Positions 1 to 9,072 are shown, numbered from the stretch's first letter. The stretch is 64,000 nucleotides of DNA from Pararhizobium sp. IMCC21322 (GCF_030758295.1 NZ_CP132335.1:4874412-4938411); one strand, 5' to 3'. Numbers and translations are program-made. Notes: generated by a model not told the origin, from the sequence alone.

Positions 1-331
1 CGTCATTGGTGACAACCTGCAGCACATCGCCAGCAGCCATTTCCGCGCCCATGTCGAAATTCATCACATCGCCTTCGTAATTCTTGACGATGAACAGTGC
101 ACCTCCGACAGTCATGACAAGCTTCATGCCGGCAGCTGTCAAAGCATCTGGAAACGGTTTTTCTGAAATCACGTCGGCCTCTGCGCGCAACGCTTCAAAG
201 CCGCGTTTCATATTGTACCCATGATCCCCGTCACCAATGGCACTGTCGAGTTCTGTCAGTTCATCGGTGTGCGCTTCAACCACCGCAGCGCAAGTGTTTA
301 TGAGATCCATCATGTCGTCTTTTTCAAGCAT
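1..331 (-). pseudogene. Hybrid dihydroxyacetone kinase fragment: DhaL start joined to DhaK middle
   Basis: An open frame starts at ATG 331 and runs off the left edge of the window (110 codons visible). Residues 1-78 look like the start of DhaL, the ADP-binding subunit, including the Asp-rich AIGDGDHG motif and the KLVMTVGGA segment. The next residues, starting LFIVKNYEGDVMNF, are unmistakably from the middle of DhaK, the dihydroxyacetone-binding subunit. The switch falls at about position 98-104 and is in frame. The product would lack the C-terminal part of DhaL and the first ~100 residues of DhaK, including its GGGSGHEP substrate site, so I infer a non-functional deletion hybrid. It lies 235 bp downstream of a complete DhaK-DhaL gene on the same strand. 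An assembly artefact is possible. The 332-566 gap holds nothing I recognise. Confidence 0.7.
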
Positions 332-566
332 TGGCCAAAACCCTTTCACCGGCGGCATCAAAGAACAACGGGTTCTTCAATTGCAGATCAACTTCAGCGC
401 CAGATTTGAACGGCGCTATGGGATCGGCCTTGATCTTTCCATCAGGCGCTGATGAGAACCATCGGAAGATCAGACGTCAAAACTGAACCGCCTCCACACC
501 GCATGTGTTTGCGCAGAGGCAGCACAGGCAGCCGGTTCTGGCTCAGTAGGTTTTTAGCCCGGTGAT

Positions 567-2186
567 TTAACCCTGCAGGTGCTCAAACAAACGCGCCACC
601 GCTTCCGCTCCTGGGTCGGCATGGCCTTCAAGTTGCTGGGCATTGATATAGGTCGCCCGACCTGCATTGGCTTTGACCAACGTTGCCGTATGATCTGCTC
701 CCGCGCGCGCTGCATTTGCGGCCATATCCCAACCATCATTCAATGCATCCAGGGCCGGAAGAAGTGCGTCGACCATTGTTCGATCGCCAAGTTTTGCGCC
801 TCCGACTTCTTGCATTCTCACCAGACCTGCTTTCAAGGAGCTGGTCATGGACAGACCGCTTGAGGCAGCATCACCGGCTGCCGCGAAAAAGATAGCAAGT
901 AAAACGCCTGAAGACCCGCCCATCGCCTGGCTTAGTTCTTGGCCGATCGCGCGATAGAGTTGCGTGTGATCGGCCAGTGGAAGTGTGTCCATCGTGGAGA
1001 TCAGAGCGCGCGAGGCGCCTGCCAAAGTTGATCCTGTATCACCATCTCCTGATTTTGCATCAAGTGCGTTGAGGTCACTTTCTGATGCAATCAAAACTTC
1101 GCAACATTTTATCAGAAAATCGCGCGTTTCCTGATGCTCTGATGGAAGCGGCTTTATACGGGCCAGGCCATCAGGCAGGTTCAGAACAGTCACAGGAGTG
1201 ATTTCAGAAACGCCTGGCCAAGCAGACAGCGATGTTGGGTGTGAGAGTGTCTCAAGATCCTCATCATCTGAAGCATAGACGGAAACCGAGAACCCGCGCA
1301 TATCCAAAGACGTGACCATAGAAGCCGGGCCAATCAGCCATTTCAGTTTACCGGCGATATCTGAATTTGCCAGTTCGTTGGTCAGAATGGCCATTTCGAG
1401 TACAGAAGCACCGCCCAGATTGTTTAGTAAGGCCACATGATTGCCGTCACCCATATGGTTGGCAAGCTTGGCTACAACAGCGCCCATTGCCTGTTTGGCA
1501 TTTGTATACTGAATTTGCTCCACACCGGCTTCACCATGAATGCCAAGGCCCAGTTCCGCCATACCTTTGGGAATTCGCATTTCCTTTGGAGAGCCAGGAA
1601 CTGTGCATGTATCGAGCGACATGCCAATGGTTTTGGTTCCTGAAATCACCTTTTCAACGCGTTTGGCAATTTCTTTGAGAGAAACACCGCGGTCCGCCAA
1701 TGCACCAGCGATCTTGTGCACGAACAAGGTTCCTGCAACGCCACGCGCTTGTGGTAGATCGGGCAATGCAACATCATCATCAACAACCACCATGCTGACA
1801 TCGAGACCAAATGCTTTGGCTCGCTCTGCGGCAAGGCCAAAGTTCAGCCGATCACCTGTGTAGTTCTTAACGATGAGCAGACAACCCGCCGGGCCGGTAA
1901 CCGCCAGAATACCTGCCAGCACCGCATCAACTGAAGGCGAAGCAAACACGTCTCCGCAAACCGCAGCCGTTAGCATCCCCTCGCCCACAAATCCTGCATG
2001 GGCAGGTTCGTGGCCGGACCCTCCGCCAGATACCAACGCGACTTTGGACTTGTCCCAATCGTTACGAACCACGACACGAATGTGGGGGTAGCCATCCAGT
2101 CGGGCAAGCTTGCCGCCGGAAGCCGCGATGATACCATCAACTGCGTCTGTGACGATATCTTCTTTTTTGTTCATAAACTGAGTCAT
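567..2186 (-). CDS. Single-chain dihydroxyacetone kinase (DhaK-DhaL fusion)
   Basis: 539 residues, the size of ATP-dependent one-chain dihydroxyacetone kinases. DhaK occupies about residues 1-340: GGGSGHEP at 54-61 and the substrate-binding histidine of GLGIHGEAG at 217. DhaL follows from about 350, with the Mg-ATP aspartates in LDAKSGDGDTG (375-385) and GGSSGVL further on. It would phosphorylate dihydroxyacetone or a related short ketose in the cytoplasm. A strong AGGAGG lies just before the ATG. It is the last intact gene of the transporter operon, 12 bp after the ATPase gene, so the imported solute is probably a triose, glycerol-like polyol or erythrulose-type sugar. The exact substrate cannot be read from sequence. 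Confidence 0.93.
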   Translation of the reverse strand: MTQFMNKKEDIVTDAVDGIIAASGGKLARLDGYPHIRVVVRNDWDKSKVALVSGGGSGHEPAHAGFVGEGMLTAAVCGDVFASPSVDAVLAGILAVTGPAGCLLIVKNYTGDRLNFGLAAERAKAFGLDVSMVVVDDDVALPDLPQARGVAGTLFVHKIAGALADRGVSLKEIAKRVEKVISGTKTIGMSLDTCTVPGSPKEMRIPKGMAELGLGIHGEAGVEQIQYTNAKQAMGAVVAKLANHMGDGNHVALLNNLGGASVLEMAILTNELANSDIAGKLKWLIGPASMVTSLDMRGFSVSVYASDDEDLETLSHPTSLSAWPGVSEITPVTVLNLPDGLARIKPLPSEHQETRDFLIKCCEVLIASESDLNALDAKSGDGDTGSTLAGASRALISTMDTLPLADHTQLYRAIGQELSQAMGGSSGVLLAIFFAAAGDAASSGLSMTSSLKAGLVRMQEVGGAKLGDRTMVDALLPALDALNDGWDMAANAARAGADHTATLVKANAGRATYINAQQLEGHADPGAEAVARLFEHLQG

Positions 2187-2198
2187 TAAGACCTCCTC

Positions 2199-3194
2199 CT
2201 AAGCAGTTCGTGCGCCGTCAGCATCGAAGTAAAACGGTTTCTCTGGTCGAATTTTAACAATGTCACCTTCGTTCAATCGGGTGTGCGCATCGGTCACAGT
2301 AATCAAGTCATGGCTCTTGAATGAAAGATGCAAACGCGTCTGGTCACCCAGATGCTCAATCCGTGTCACAAGACTGTCTTCGCCCTCGCCTTGCACAATT
2401 TGCTCCGGCCGAAGGCCAATTTTGGCAGCATTGTCCGGTGCGCCCGCAAAAATGGTGGCGGGCAAAATATTTACTCTTGGCTGGCCAAGGCGGCTGGCGG
2501 AATAGATGCTCACCGGATTTTCATAAATTTCTCGCGGGCTACCAAATTGCACCAGTTTTCCACGATCAAGAACGCCAACATGCGTGGCCATCGTCATGGC
2601 TTCAATCTGGTCGTGGGTTACATAGAGAAGTGTCGCGCCAGATTTTGACTGAATGCGCTTCAGTTCAATGCGCAAATCGGCGCGAAGCTTGGCATCCAGT
2701 GAGCTTAGTGGCTCATCCATAAGATAGATCGAGGGGTTTCTGACCAATGCCCGACCAATGGAAACACGCTGCATCTCACCGCCTGATAGTGCCGTCGCCT
2801 TGTTATCCAGCTTGTGCGAAATTTGCAGGACCTCGGCGACCTCATGGATTTTGCTGGCGATTTCATCTGCTGGCGTTTTGAGAAGCGGTGATTTGAGTGG
2901 AAATTCCAAATTTTCGCGGACAGTCAGGTGCGGATACAAGGAATACTGCTGAAAAACCATGGCAACATTTCTCTGCGCCGGCGTCAGGCCAGTCATCGAA
3001 TGTCCACCAATAAAAATTTCCCCGGAATCTGGCTTATCAAGACCTGATATCATCCGCAGACTTGTGGTCTTCCCAGCCCCTGTGGGGCCAAGCAGAACCA
3101 CGAAGGAACCATCCGCAATGGTCATGCTGAAATTGTCGAGAGCTATGTCCGAGTCGAATTTTTTGGTCACATTTTTAAAAATGACTTCAGCCAT
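2199..3194 (-). CDS. ABC transporter ATPase, carbohydrate/polyol class (second of two)
   Basis: 331 residues, MalK/UgpC-type. Walker A is GPTGAGKTT near residue 36, signature LSGGEMQRVSIGRAL near 138, Walker B LMDEPLSSLDAKLR near 158, followed by the H-loop YVTHD. A C-terminal TOBE-like regulatory domain (about 235-325) includes IGLRPEQI. It energises import together with its neighbour. Its ATG lies inside the end of the upstream ATPase gene (8 bp overlap). Two different tandem ATPases, two permeases and a tiny membrane protein is the gene set described for the rhizobial glycerol transporter GlpSTPQUV, which supports a heterodimeric ATPase here. Confidence 0.93.
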   Translation of the reverse strand: MAEVIFKNVTKKFDSDIALDNFSMTIADGSFVVLLGPTGAGKTTSLRMISGLDKPDSGEIFIGGHSMTGLTPAQRNVAMVFQQYSLYPHLTVRENLEFPLKSPLLKTPADEIASKIHEVAEVLQISHKLDNKATALSGGEMQRVSIGRALVRNPSIYLMDEPLSSLDAKLRADLRIELKRIQSKSGATLLYVTHDQIEAMTMATHVGVLDRGKLVQFGSPREIYENPVSIYSASRLGQPRVNILPATIFAGAPDNAAKIGLRPEQIVQGEGEDSLVTRIEHLGDQTRLHLSFKSHDLITVTDAHTRLNEGDIVKIRPEKPFYFDADGARTA

Positions 3195-4284
3195 GTTTTA
3201 AGACCTCCTGATTGGCCAGTGACAGCAGCGCTTTACCCGTATCGACGTTGAAAATCGTAATGGTGCGCGGGTCGAACTGAAGTCCAACGTGATCACCTAC
3301 CTGAATTGATTGAACGGCATTAACCCGCGATTTTATCTCGCCATTGGCTGTGGCGACGGTCACGATCTGCGTCGTACCGAGATACTCTGTCGCGAGCACT
3401 TCACCTTTGTATGCGCTTGAATCGGAGAACTGCACATGCTCCGGCCGAACACCAAAAGCCAGTTTGCCGCGTGCACCTTCCAGCGATTCTGGTATTGCGA
3501 AATCGACACCATTCATCTCAATAGTGCGTTGATTGTTCCCAATCATTCCTTCGAACGTCAAAAAGTTCATCGAAGGAGACCCCAGAAAGCTGGCGACAAA
3601 CATTGTCGATGGCCAATCATATATTTCCTGCGGTCGTCCGAATTGTTCAACAACACCATGGTTCATCACCACAATCTTGTCGCCCATCTGCATGGCTTCC
3701 AGCTGGTCATGGGTCACGTAAACCGTGGTAGCCCCCATGCGATCATGCAGTGCACGAAGTTCTGCCGACATGTGTTCGCGAAACTCGGCATCAAGCGCGC
3801 CCAGCGGTTCATCCATAAAAAAGGCTTTGGGGTCACGAACAATTGCACGCCCCAGCGCCACACGCTGACGGTCGCCACCTGACAATCCACCTACCGGGCG
3901 ATTGAGAATATCGGTAATACCGAGGATCTCGGCAACTTCACCAACCTTCTTCTTTATCTGGGCCTTTGGCATGCCTTGGCTGCGCAACGGGTAGGAAATG
4001 TTTTTGCCGACATTCATATGTGGATAGAGCGCAAACATTTGAAAAACAAATGCAATGTCGCGCTTGCTGGCAGGCTTCATACCCACCTCTTCACCTTCAA
4101 TGTAGATTTCACCGCTGGTCGGGAGTTCAAGGCCCGCCATCATTCGCAAAGTCGTGGTTTTGCCGCAACCTGATGGGCCGAGGAGCATGAAAAATTCGCC
4201 ATCTTCAATGGTGAAAGTCGAGGACTTTACAGCATTGAATGAACCGAAATCCTTGCGCACATTTTTGATCATTATCTGCGCCAT
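3187..4284 (-). CDS. ABC transporter ATPase, carbohydrate/polyol class (first of two)
   Basis: 365 residues, MalK/UgpC-type. Walker A GPSGCGKTT is near residue 36. The signature reads LSGGDRQRVALGRAI (Asp in place of the usual Gln, near 135), and Walker B is FFMDEPLGALDAEFR near 157. The C-terminal TOBE domain contains FGVRPEHVQ. GGAG lies before the ATG. It overlaps the second ATPase gene at its 3' end and follows the small membrane protein gene by 3 bp, so it is translationally coupled in the operon. It probably pairs with the second ATPase on the cytoplasmic face of the two permeases. Confidence 0.93.
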   Translation of the reverse strand: MAQIMIKNVRKDFGSFNAVKSSTFTIEDGEFFMLLGPSGCGKTTTLRMMAGLELPTSGEIYIEGEEVGMKPASKRDIAFVFQMFALYPHMNVGKNISYPLRSQGMPKAQIKKKVGEVAEILGITDILNRPVGGLSGGDRQRVALGRAIVRDPKAFFMDEPLGALDAEFREHMSAELRALHDRMGATTVYVTHDQLEAMQMGDKIVVMNHGVVEQFGRPQEIYDWPSTMFVASFLGSPSMNFLTFEGMIGNNQRTIEMNGVDFAIPESLEGARGKLAFGVRPEHVQFSDSSAYKGEVLATEYLGTTQIVTVATANGEIKSRVNAVQSIQVGDHVGLQFDPRTITIFNVDTGKALLSLANQEVLKHG

Positions 4285-4287
4285 GGT

Positions 4288-4476
4288 TTACTCCGGGAAG
4301 TGGCTGACAATGATGAACATGACTGTGCCAATCAAAGTTATGATGAAGGAATAAGTGAACAACGACAGCACAAAAGGCTGCATGAGCATGACGACACCCA
4401 GCGCAATCAGGATCGACGCCAACATTTCCCAAGAACCGCGCCTGAAGCGCAGCAAACCATCGAAGAAATTTGTCAT
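4288..4476 (-). CDS. Small membrane protein of the ABC operon (62 residues)
   Basis: The ATG at 4476 overlaps the TGA of the permease gene (ATGA), which fixes the start. The product has two hydrophobic helices (about residues 17-35 and 39-57), ending in VSHFPE. No domain is recognised. A small membrane protein of unknown role sits at the same place in the rhizobial glycerol ABC operon (GlpU), so conserved association with the transporter is plausible; the homology itself is my inference. Possible roles are an assembly or stability factor for the permeases. Confidence 0.75.
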   Translation of the reverse strand: MTNFFDGLLRFRRGSWEMLASILIALGVVMLMQPFVLSLFTYSFIITLIGTVMFIIVSHFPE

Positions 4477-5411
4477 TTGCGAACAGCTCCGAATGTAATG
4501 CCGCGTAAAAGATGTTTGCGCAGGAGAATTGTGAACACCATCACAGGCACCAGGAAGATCGTTGCTCCTGCGGCGACAGCTGGCCAATCCTGCCCGCCGA
4601 CACCAATGATGGTCGGAATGAATGGCGGAGCTGTTTGGGCCGTGCCGGAGGTCAGAAGAACAGCCAGAGCGTATTCATTCCACGCGAAAATCAGGCAGAA
4701 GATAGCGGTCGAAGCGATGCCGGTTGCAGCCTGTGGCAGAACGACTTTGTAGAAGGCCTGAAACCGGGTGTATCCATCAATCAGGGCAGCCTCTTCATAT
4801 TCGATCGGAATTTCGTCGATGAACCCGTTGATAAGCCAAACCGCAAGCGACAGATTTATCGCCGTGTAAAGCAGGATCATACCGGCATGCGTGTCATTGA
4901 GACCCAAATTCCTGAACATCAGGAAGATCGGAATAGCGACCGCAATGGGCGGCATCATGCGGGTTGAAAGAATGAAAAACAGCAGATCATCTTTCAGTGG
5001 CACTTTGAACCTTGAGAACGCATAAGCGGCAGCGGTTCCCAATACGATTGCAAAAAACGTTGAACCAAAGCCGATGATGACAGAATTCAAAAACCGTTCG
5101 GAATATCGGGAAACACCGACAATCGTGTTGCCCTTGTTGCGTGCCAGTTGTTCATACCAGGGCAGGTCATCACGGGGCTGTTCGGCCAGTTCTGCGCTCA
5201 AACGCGTCTGCGTTGTGAACACATTGACATAACCTTCGACCGTTGGTTGGAACAGGATTTTGGGCGGGTATGCAATTGAGTCTGTTGATGACTTAAACCC
5301 CGTCGCCACGATCCAGAGCAATGGCAGCATGGTAATCAGAGCATAGAAGATCACCAGACTACCAGCGATCCATTTCTGCCGAACTGACGGCTCAGTGACT
5401 GAAAAGCTCAT
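4473..5411 (-). CDS. Carbohydrate ABC permease (MalG/UgpE type)
   Basis: 312 residues with about six transmembrane segments. The cytoplasmic EAA coupling loop reads YEEAALIDGYTRFQAFYKVVLPQ near 205-225 (shown in part), as in MalG-family permeases. The ATG at 5411 overlaps the TGA of the preceding permease gene, and its own TGA overlaps the start of the small membrane protein, so the genes are tightly coupled. It has an unusually long periplasmic loop after the first helix (about residues 45-100), also seen in other second permeases of this class. Partner of the 315-residue permease. Confidence 0.93.
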   Translation of the reverse strand: MSFSVTEPSVRQKWIAGSLVIFYALITMLPLLWIVATGFKSSTDSIAYPPKILFQPTVEGYVNVFTTQTRLSAELAEQPRDDLPWYEQLARNKGNTIVGVSRYSERFLNSVIIGFGSTFFAIVLGTAAAYAFSRFKVPLKDDLLFFILSTRMMPPIAVAIPIFLMFRNLGLNDTHAGMILLYTAINLSLAVWLINGFIDEIPIEYEEAALIDGYTRFQAFYKVVLPQAATGIASTAIFCLIFAWNEYALAVLLTSGTAQTAPPFIPTIIGVGGQDWPAVAAGATIFLVPVMVFTILLRKHLLRGITFGAVRK

Positions 5412-6355
5412 CTTTGTTTCACCTTGTTAAGCGCCTTCACATAGATGGATGCAAGCCCGAACACCGTCACAAAGAGAATTACCGCGTAGGCGGAAGAATA
5501 ACCCGTGCGCCACTTTTCAAACGCCTCACGCTTGAGATCGATTGATGTCAGTGTGGTTGTGTTGCCGGGGCCACCGCCGGTCAATTGCACGACCAGATCG
5601 AACATCTTGAAGTTCTCGATTCCGCGAAACAGCACTGCCAACATCAGGAATGGGAGGATCATGGGAATTGTGATCGTCCAGAATTGTCGCCACTTGCTGG
5701 CTCGGTCGCATTCGGCAGCTTCATAAATGCTGTCCGGAATGGACCGAAGGCCCGCAAGGCAGATCAGCATGACAAAGGGTGTCCACATCCAGGTGTCAAC
5801 AATTACGATCGCCCAAGGCGCAAGCGACACTTCGCCGATCATGGAAAAACTGGACGGATCAGCACCCGTCAGAAATCCAATAACATAATTGAACAGTCCG
5901 ATTTGAGGCTGATACAGAAAGGTCCAGAAATTACCGACCACTGCGGGAGAAAGCATCATCGGGAACACGATTATTGTGGTCCAGAGGTCGTTTCCACGAA
6001 ATTTCTTGTTGATCAGATAGGCAAGCGTAAAGCCAATCAGGACCTGACAGATAATCGTCCAAATCAGGAAATGCGCTGTCGCCTGCATGGTAATCCAGAT
6101 ATCAGCGTCACCCAGAATACGTTCATAGTTTCGCAATCCGACCCACTCGACAGCATTATTAGGACGATTCACCCGGAAATTCGTAAAACTCAGATAGATG
6201 GTCCAGATCAGCGGAAAAATATTGATCGCGAGCAAAATGAAGATTGTTGGAGCGACAAATATCCAGGCAATCGCTCTGTCTGAAAGCCCTCTTACCTTTG
6301 TTGCCATAGCATTCGGTGTAGCCCGAGCTGCGCGGTCTATGACTGAGTTTGACAT
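5408..6355 (-). CDS. Carbohydrate ABC permease (MalF/UgpA type)
   Basis: 315 residues with about six transmembrane helices. The first helix is at about 28-50 (WIFVAPTIFILLAINIFPL). The EAA loop is EAAECDRASKWRQFWTITIP near 218-237. It forms the transmembrane pore with the downstream permease. The gene is separated from the binding-protein gene by 82 bp that hold a strong stem-loop, which is common where the binding protein must be made in excess over the membrane parts. Confidence 0.93.
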   Translation of the reverse strand: MSNSVIDRAARATPNAMATKVRGLSDRAIAWIFVAPTIFILLAINIFPLIWTIYLSFTNFRVNRPNNAVEWVGLRNYERILGDADIWITMQATAHFLIWTIICQVLIGFTLAYLINKKFRGNDLWTTIIVFPMMLSPAVVGNFWTFLYQPQIGLFNYVIGFLTGADPSSFSMIGEVSLAPWAIVIVDTWMWTPFVMLICLAGLRSIPDSIYEAAECDRASKWRQFWTITIPMILPFLMLAVLFRGIENFKMFDLVVQLTGGGPGNTTTLTSIDLKREAFEKWRTGYSSAYAVILFVTVFGLASIYVKALNKVKQR

Positions 6356-6379
6356 GGTTTTTACCTGGTTCTGATATGA

Positions 6380-6405
6380 GGGGCCGGAATTTGTGTTCCG
6401 GCCCC
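6380..6405 (-). other. Intercistronic stem-loop after the binding-protein gene
   Basis: Perfect 10-bp arms GGGGCCGGAA / TTCCGGCCCC around a 6-nt loop TTTGTG, between the binding-protein gene and the first permease gene. There is no T-run after it on the minus strand, so it is more likely an mRNA-stabilising or partial-termination hairpin than a full terminator. Confidence 0.75.
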
Positions 6406-6437
6406 ACTATCTATTGGGAGAAGCCAAAGACTAAGGC

Positions 6438-7781
6438 TTATTTTTTGCCTTCGTCTTCAAAGACTTCATCCCATTCTTTAACCAGGCCATCCAACGCTTC
6501 TTTGGCCGTGCCGCCTCCTGCAACAACGTAGTTATGGATACGCTCCTGCATAGGTAGAAGCAGAGAGGCATAAGACGGTTCAGCCCAGAAGTCCTTCACG
6601 ATTGCCATTGAGTCGAGGAAGGTTTGTGCATAAGGCTGGCTGCTTGCAAAGTCCGGTGCTTCTACAACAGCCCGCATGGCAGATGCGCCACCGACATCCC
6701 ACCATTTCTGCTGGACATCGGGTTGCGCGAACCACTTGATGTACTCCAGCGCTGCATCCTTGTTGTCAGAGTTCGCGACAACGGAGATACCCTGACCGCC
6801 GAGTTGGGCGAACTGGCCAGCAGGACCAGCCGGATTGGCAAAGTAGCCTGATTTACCGCCGCCAACATTCGGATCAGCCTCAACACCAGGCCAGATGAAC
6901 GCGAAGTTCATTTGCATGGCGACCTGACCGGATTTGTAGGCATCAATGTTCTGGGACATATAGGCGTCAGAAGCGCCCGGAGGCGTACAGCAATCATACA
7001 TGGCCTTGTAGTATTCAAGACCCTCCACAGCGCCCTCTGAATTCACAAACCCCTCAAGCTCATAGGGTTTATCAGGGTTTTCGTACTGGAAGCCATAATT
7101 GTAGAGTGCGTTGGTAACTCCCATGGTGATGCCTTCAGAGCCGCGCTCTGTGTAGATTGCAGCGCCGTAGACTTTCTTGCCATCAATTTCACGACCCTGG
7201 AAAAATTCGCCAACCTGCTTGAGCTCTTCAAGCGTTGCAGGAACATCCAGATCGCGACCATATTTCTCTTTGAATTCAGCCTGAATTTCTGGGCGTGAGA
7301 ACCAGTCCTTGCGGTAGGTCCACCCGACGACGTCGGCATAGGCTGGCAAGGCATAGTAGTTTGGCGTATTTTTCGGCCACTCAGCATAACCGGTAACGGT
7401 CGCTGGCAGAAAATCTTCCATTTTGATTCCTTCGCTATCGAAGAAATCATTCAATTTGACGTACTGGCCATTTTCAGCCGCGCCGCCAATCCATTGACTG
7501 TCGCCAATCAGAAGATCGCAAAGCTTACCGCCTGAGTTCAATTCATTGAGCATGCGATCGGCAAAATTTGGCCATGGCACAAATTCGAAGCTCATATTAT
7601 GGCCGGATTGGGCTTCAAATTCCTTGCTCATTTCAACAAGTGCATTTGCTGGATCCCAAGCAGCCCAGCAGAGCGTCAGTTCCGCGGCTTGGGCAGAGCT
7701 GGTGCTTGCAGTTGTAGCGACAACGGCTCCCCAAAAAAGCAAGCCGATAGCTGCGGCAGAATTCATCAGTTTGGTTTTCAT
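6438..7781 (-). CDS. Extracellular solute-binding protein (family 1) of the triose/polyol ABC system
   Basis: 447 residues with a Sec signal peptide (about 1-32, cleavage near SAQAAE). The mature protein is of the carbohydrate-binding type: LTLCWAAWDPANALVEMSKEF at the start (shown in part), GGKLCDLLIGDSQWIGG near 80-95, and a C-terminal aromatic-rich region. It captures the substrate in the periplasm for the two permeases. Strong GGGAGGA lies before the ATG. It is first in the operon and divergent from a LacI gene. The co-transcribed dihydroxyacetone kinase points to a small ketose or polyol ligand, but ligand residues cannot be identified by eye. Confidence 0.92.
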   Translation of the reverse strand: MKTKLMNSAAAIGLLFWGAVVATTASTSSAQAAELTLCWAAWDPANALVEMSKEFEAQSGHNMSFEFVPWPNFADRMLNELNSGGKLCDLLIGDSQWIGGAAENGQYVKLNDFFDSEGIKMEDFLPATVTGYAEWPKNTPNYYALPAYADVVGWTYRKDWFSRPEIQAEFKEKYGRDLDVPATLEELKQVGEFFQGREIDGKKVYGAAIYTERGSEGITMGVTNALYNYGFQYENPDKPYELEGFVNSEGAVEGLEYYKAMYDCCTPPGASDAYMSQNIDAYKSGQVAMQMNFAFIWPGVEADPNVGGGKSGYFANPAGPAGQFAQLGGQGISVVANSDNKDAALEYIKWFAQPDVQQKWWDVGGASAMRAVVEAPDFASSQPYAQTFLDSMAIVKDFWAEPSYASLLLPMQERIHNYVVAGGGTAKEALDGLVKEWDEVFEDEGKK

Positions 7782-7844
7782 AATAGATATTCCTCCCGTT
7801 TCATAATCCTACAATCATGGCAGGATCACTTGTTATCACCATAA

Positions 7845-7890
7845 TGAGGTACGCACCTCATTGCAAGTTAATTTTGAGGTGCGCACCTCA
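7845..7890. promoter_or_regulatory. Twin palindromic operators for the LacI-type regulator
   Basis: Two 16-bp palindromes sit between the divergent binding-protein and LacI genes. The second, 7875-7890, TGAGGTGCGCACCTCA, is perfect. The first, 7845-7860, TGAGGTACGCACCTCA, differs by one base in the centre. They are spaced 30 bp start to start, close to three helical turns, so two regulator dimers could bind the same face. This is the form and location expected for LacI-family operators. Confidence 0.85.
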
Positions 7891-7975
7891 AAAGTTGATT
7901 TACTGTCGGTTTTGTTGAACAATTCAGCCCAAAAGCAAAAGGGCGTATCCCGGCGATGAGGAATATTTTAGGTAG

Positions 7976-8995
7976 ATGAGACCAACAGCAAAAGACTTGG
8001 CGGTTGAGGCAGGGGTAAGCCTCGCGACCATTGATCGTGTACTAAACGGTCGTTCAGGCGTTAAGGCACGTACAGTGGCCAAGGTGAACGAGGCGATTGA
8101 TAGAATTGGCTTTGTGCGCAATCTTTCTGCGGTCAATCTTGCCCGGAAAAAAATCTACCAGTTTCGATTTCTGCTTCCCGAACATGGGGATCAGTTTCTG
8201 GGTGTTTTGGTGAAACACATAGACGAAGCCAAAAAAGCATTCGCTACTGAAATGGCTGATGTTGCTGCTATTCGCTTTCCTGTTGATGATCCCTATAAAC
8301 TGGCAGACTATCTGGCTGGATTAGATGCTGATCTCACTGATGGGATTGCCATCATGGCACCGGAATCCCCGCAGGCCCGCGATGCAATCAATCGTCTTTT
8401 GGAACGCGGTGGGGAAGTTGTCCATTTTCTCGCAGGTCAGCCAAAGGCGGACAGTATTGATTTTGTTGGCATCAATAACCACGCCGCAGGTGCGACTGCA
8501 GGGCAATTGATCGGTCGCTTTTTGGGGGGGCAAAAAGGCAAAATTCTCATCGTCTCGGAAACCATGCAATCACGTGACAGCATCGAGCGCAGATTGGGGT
8601 TTGATGATGTTATCAATCGCGAATACCCCCAACTTCAAACTTTGCCAACCGTTGAATCCTATGGAGATACGGAAAGAACCAGGCGAATTTTTAAGAATGT
8701 CTTTGCGAACCACCCCGGCATTTCCGCCGTGTATGTCCTGAGCGCCGAGGCGCGAATACCGATTGAAGAAATATCAAAATTCGCGACACAGCCTCTGGTG
8801 AAAGTCGTTCATGAACGAACGCCGTTTACAGAAGCTGCGCTGCAGAGCGGAAAGATTGATGCCGTCATTGCACAAAATCCGGGGCATCTGGTGAGAAGTG
8901 CTATCCGAATTCTCAAAGCCCGAGTGGATAAGCGTGAGCCTTTGGCCTCACAGGAAAAAATACGCATCGAGATCCTTCTCAAAGAGAACCTTTAA
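7976..8995 (+). CDS. LacI-family transcriptional regulator of the triose/polyol operon
   Basis: 339 residues. The N-terminal LacI helix-turn-helix (about 2-50) reads TAKDLAVEAGVSLATIDRVL followed by the hinge region. The rest is a periplasmic-binding-protein-like effector domain (about 60-330). It is divergent from the transporter operon, with twin palindromes in the 194-bp gap, so it most probably represses both itself and the operon and is released by the imported sugar or its phosphate. AGGT lies shortly before the ATG at 7976. Confidence 0.9.
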   Translation: MRPTAKDLAVEAGVSLATIDRVLNGRSGVKARTVAKVNEAIDRIGFVRNLSAVNLARKKIYQFRFLLPEHGDQFLGVLVKHIDEAKKAFATEMADVAAIRFPVDDPYKLADYLAGLDADLTDGIAIMAPESPQARDAINRLLERGGEVVHFLAGQPKADSIDFVGINNHAAGATAGQLIGRFLGGQKGKILIVSETMQSRDSIERRLGFDDVINREYPQLQTLPTVESYGDTERTRRIFKNVFANHPGISAVYVLSAEARIPIEEISKFATQPLVKVVHERTPFTEAALQSGKIDAVIAQNPGHLVRSAIRILKARVDKREPLASQEKIRIEILLKENL

Positions 8996-9035
8996 ATTCA
9001 TTCGTCCATCTATGTTGCGAAACATTCGAACCCTT

Positions 9036-9072
9036 CGGGGAGACTTCCAAGACCCGGGGAGACTTCCAAGAC
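9036..9072. repeat. Two-copy 19-bp tandem repeat
   Basis: CGGGGAGACTTCCAAGAC occurs at 9036-9053 and again at 9055-9072, one base apart. It lies in the 230-bp gap downstream of the LacI gene. No function is evident; replication slippage is the simplest explanation. The rest of the gap shows no gene. Confidence 0.8.

Noticed and set aside
4288-4587. Longer 99-residue form of the small membrane protein
   Set aside because: The extra 37 residues overlap the permease gene in another frame and lack a ribosome-binding site; the ATG at 4476 overlapping the permease stop is the better start.
7845-7890. CRISPR or transposon ends
   Set aside because: Two short palindromes in a divergent promoter next to a LacI gene are better explained as operators.
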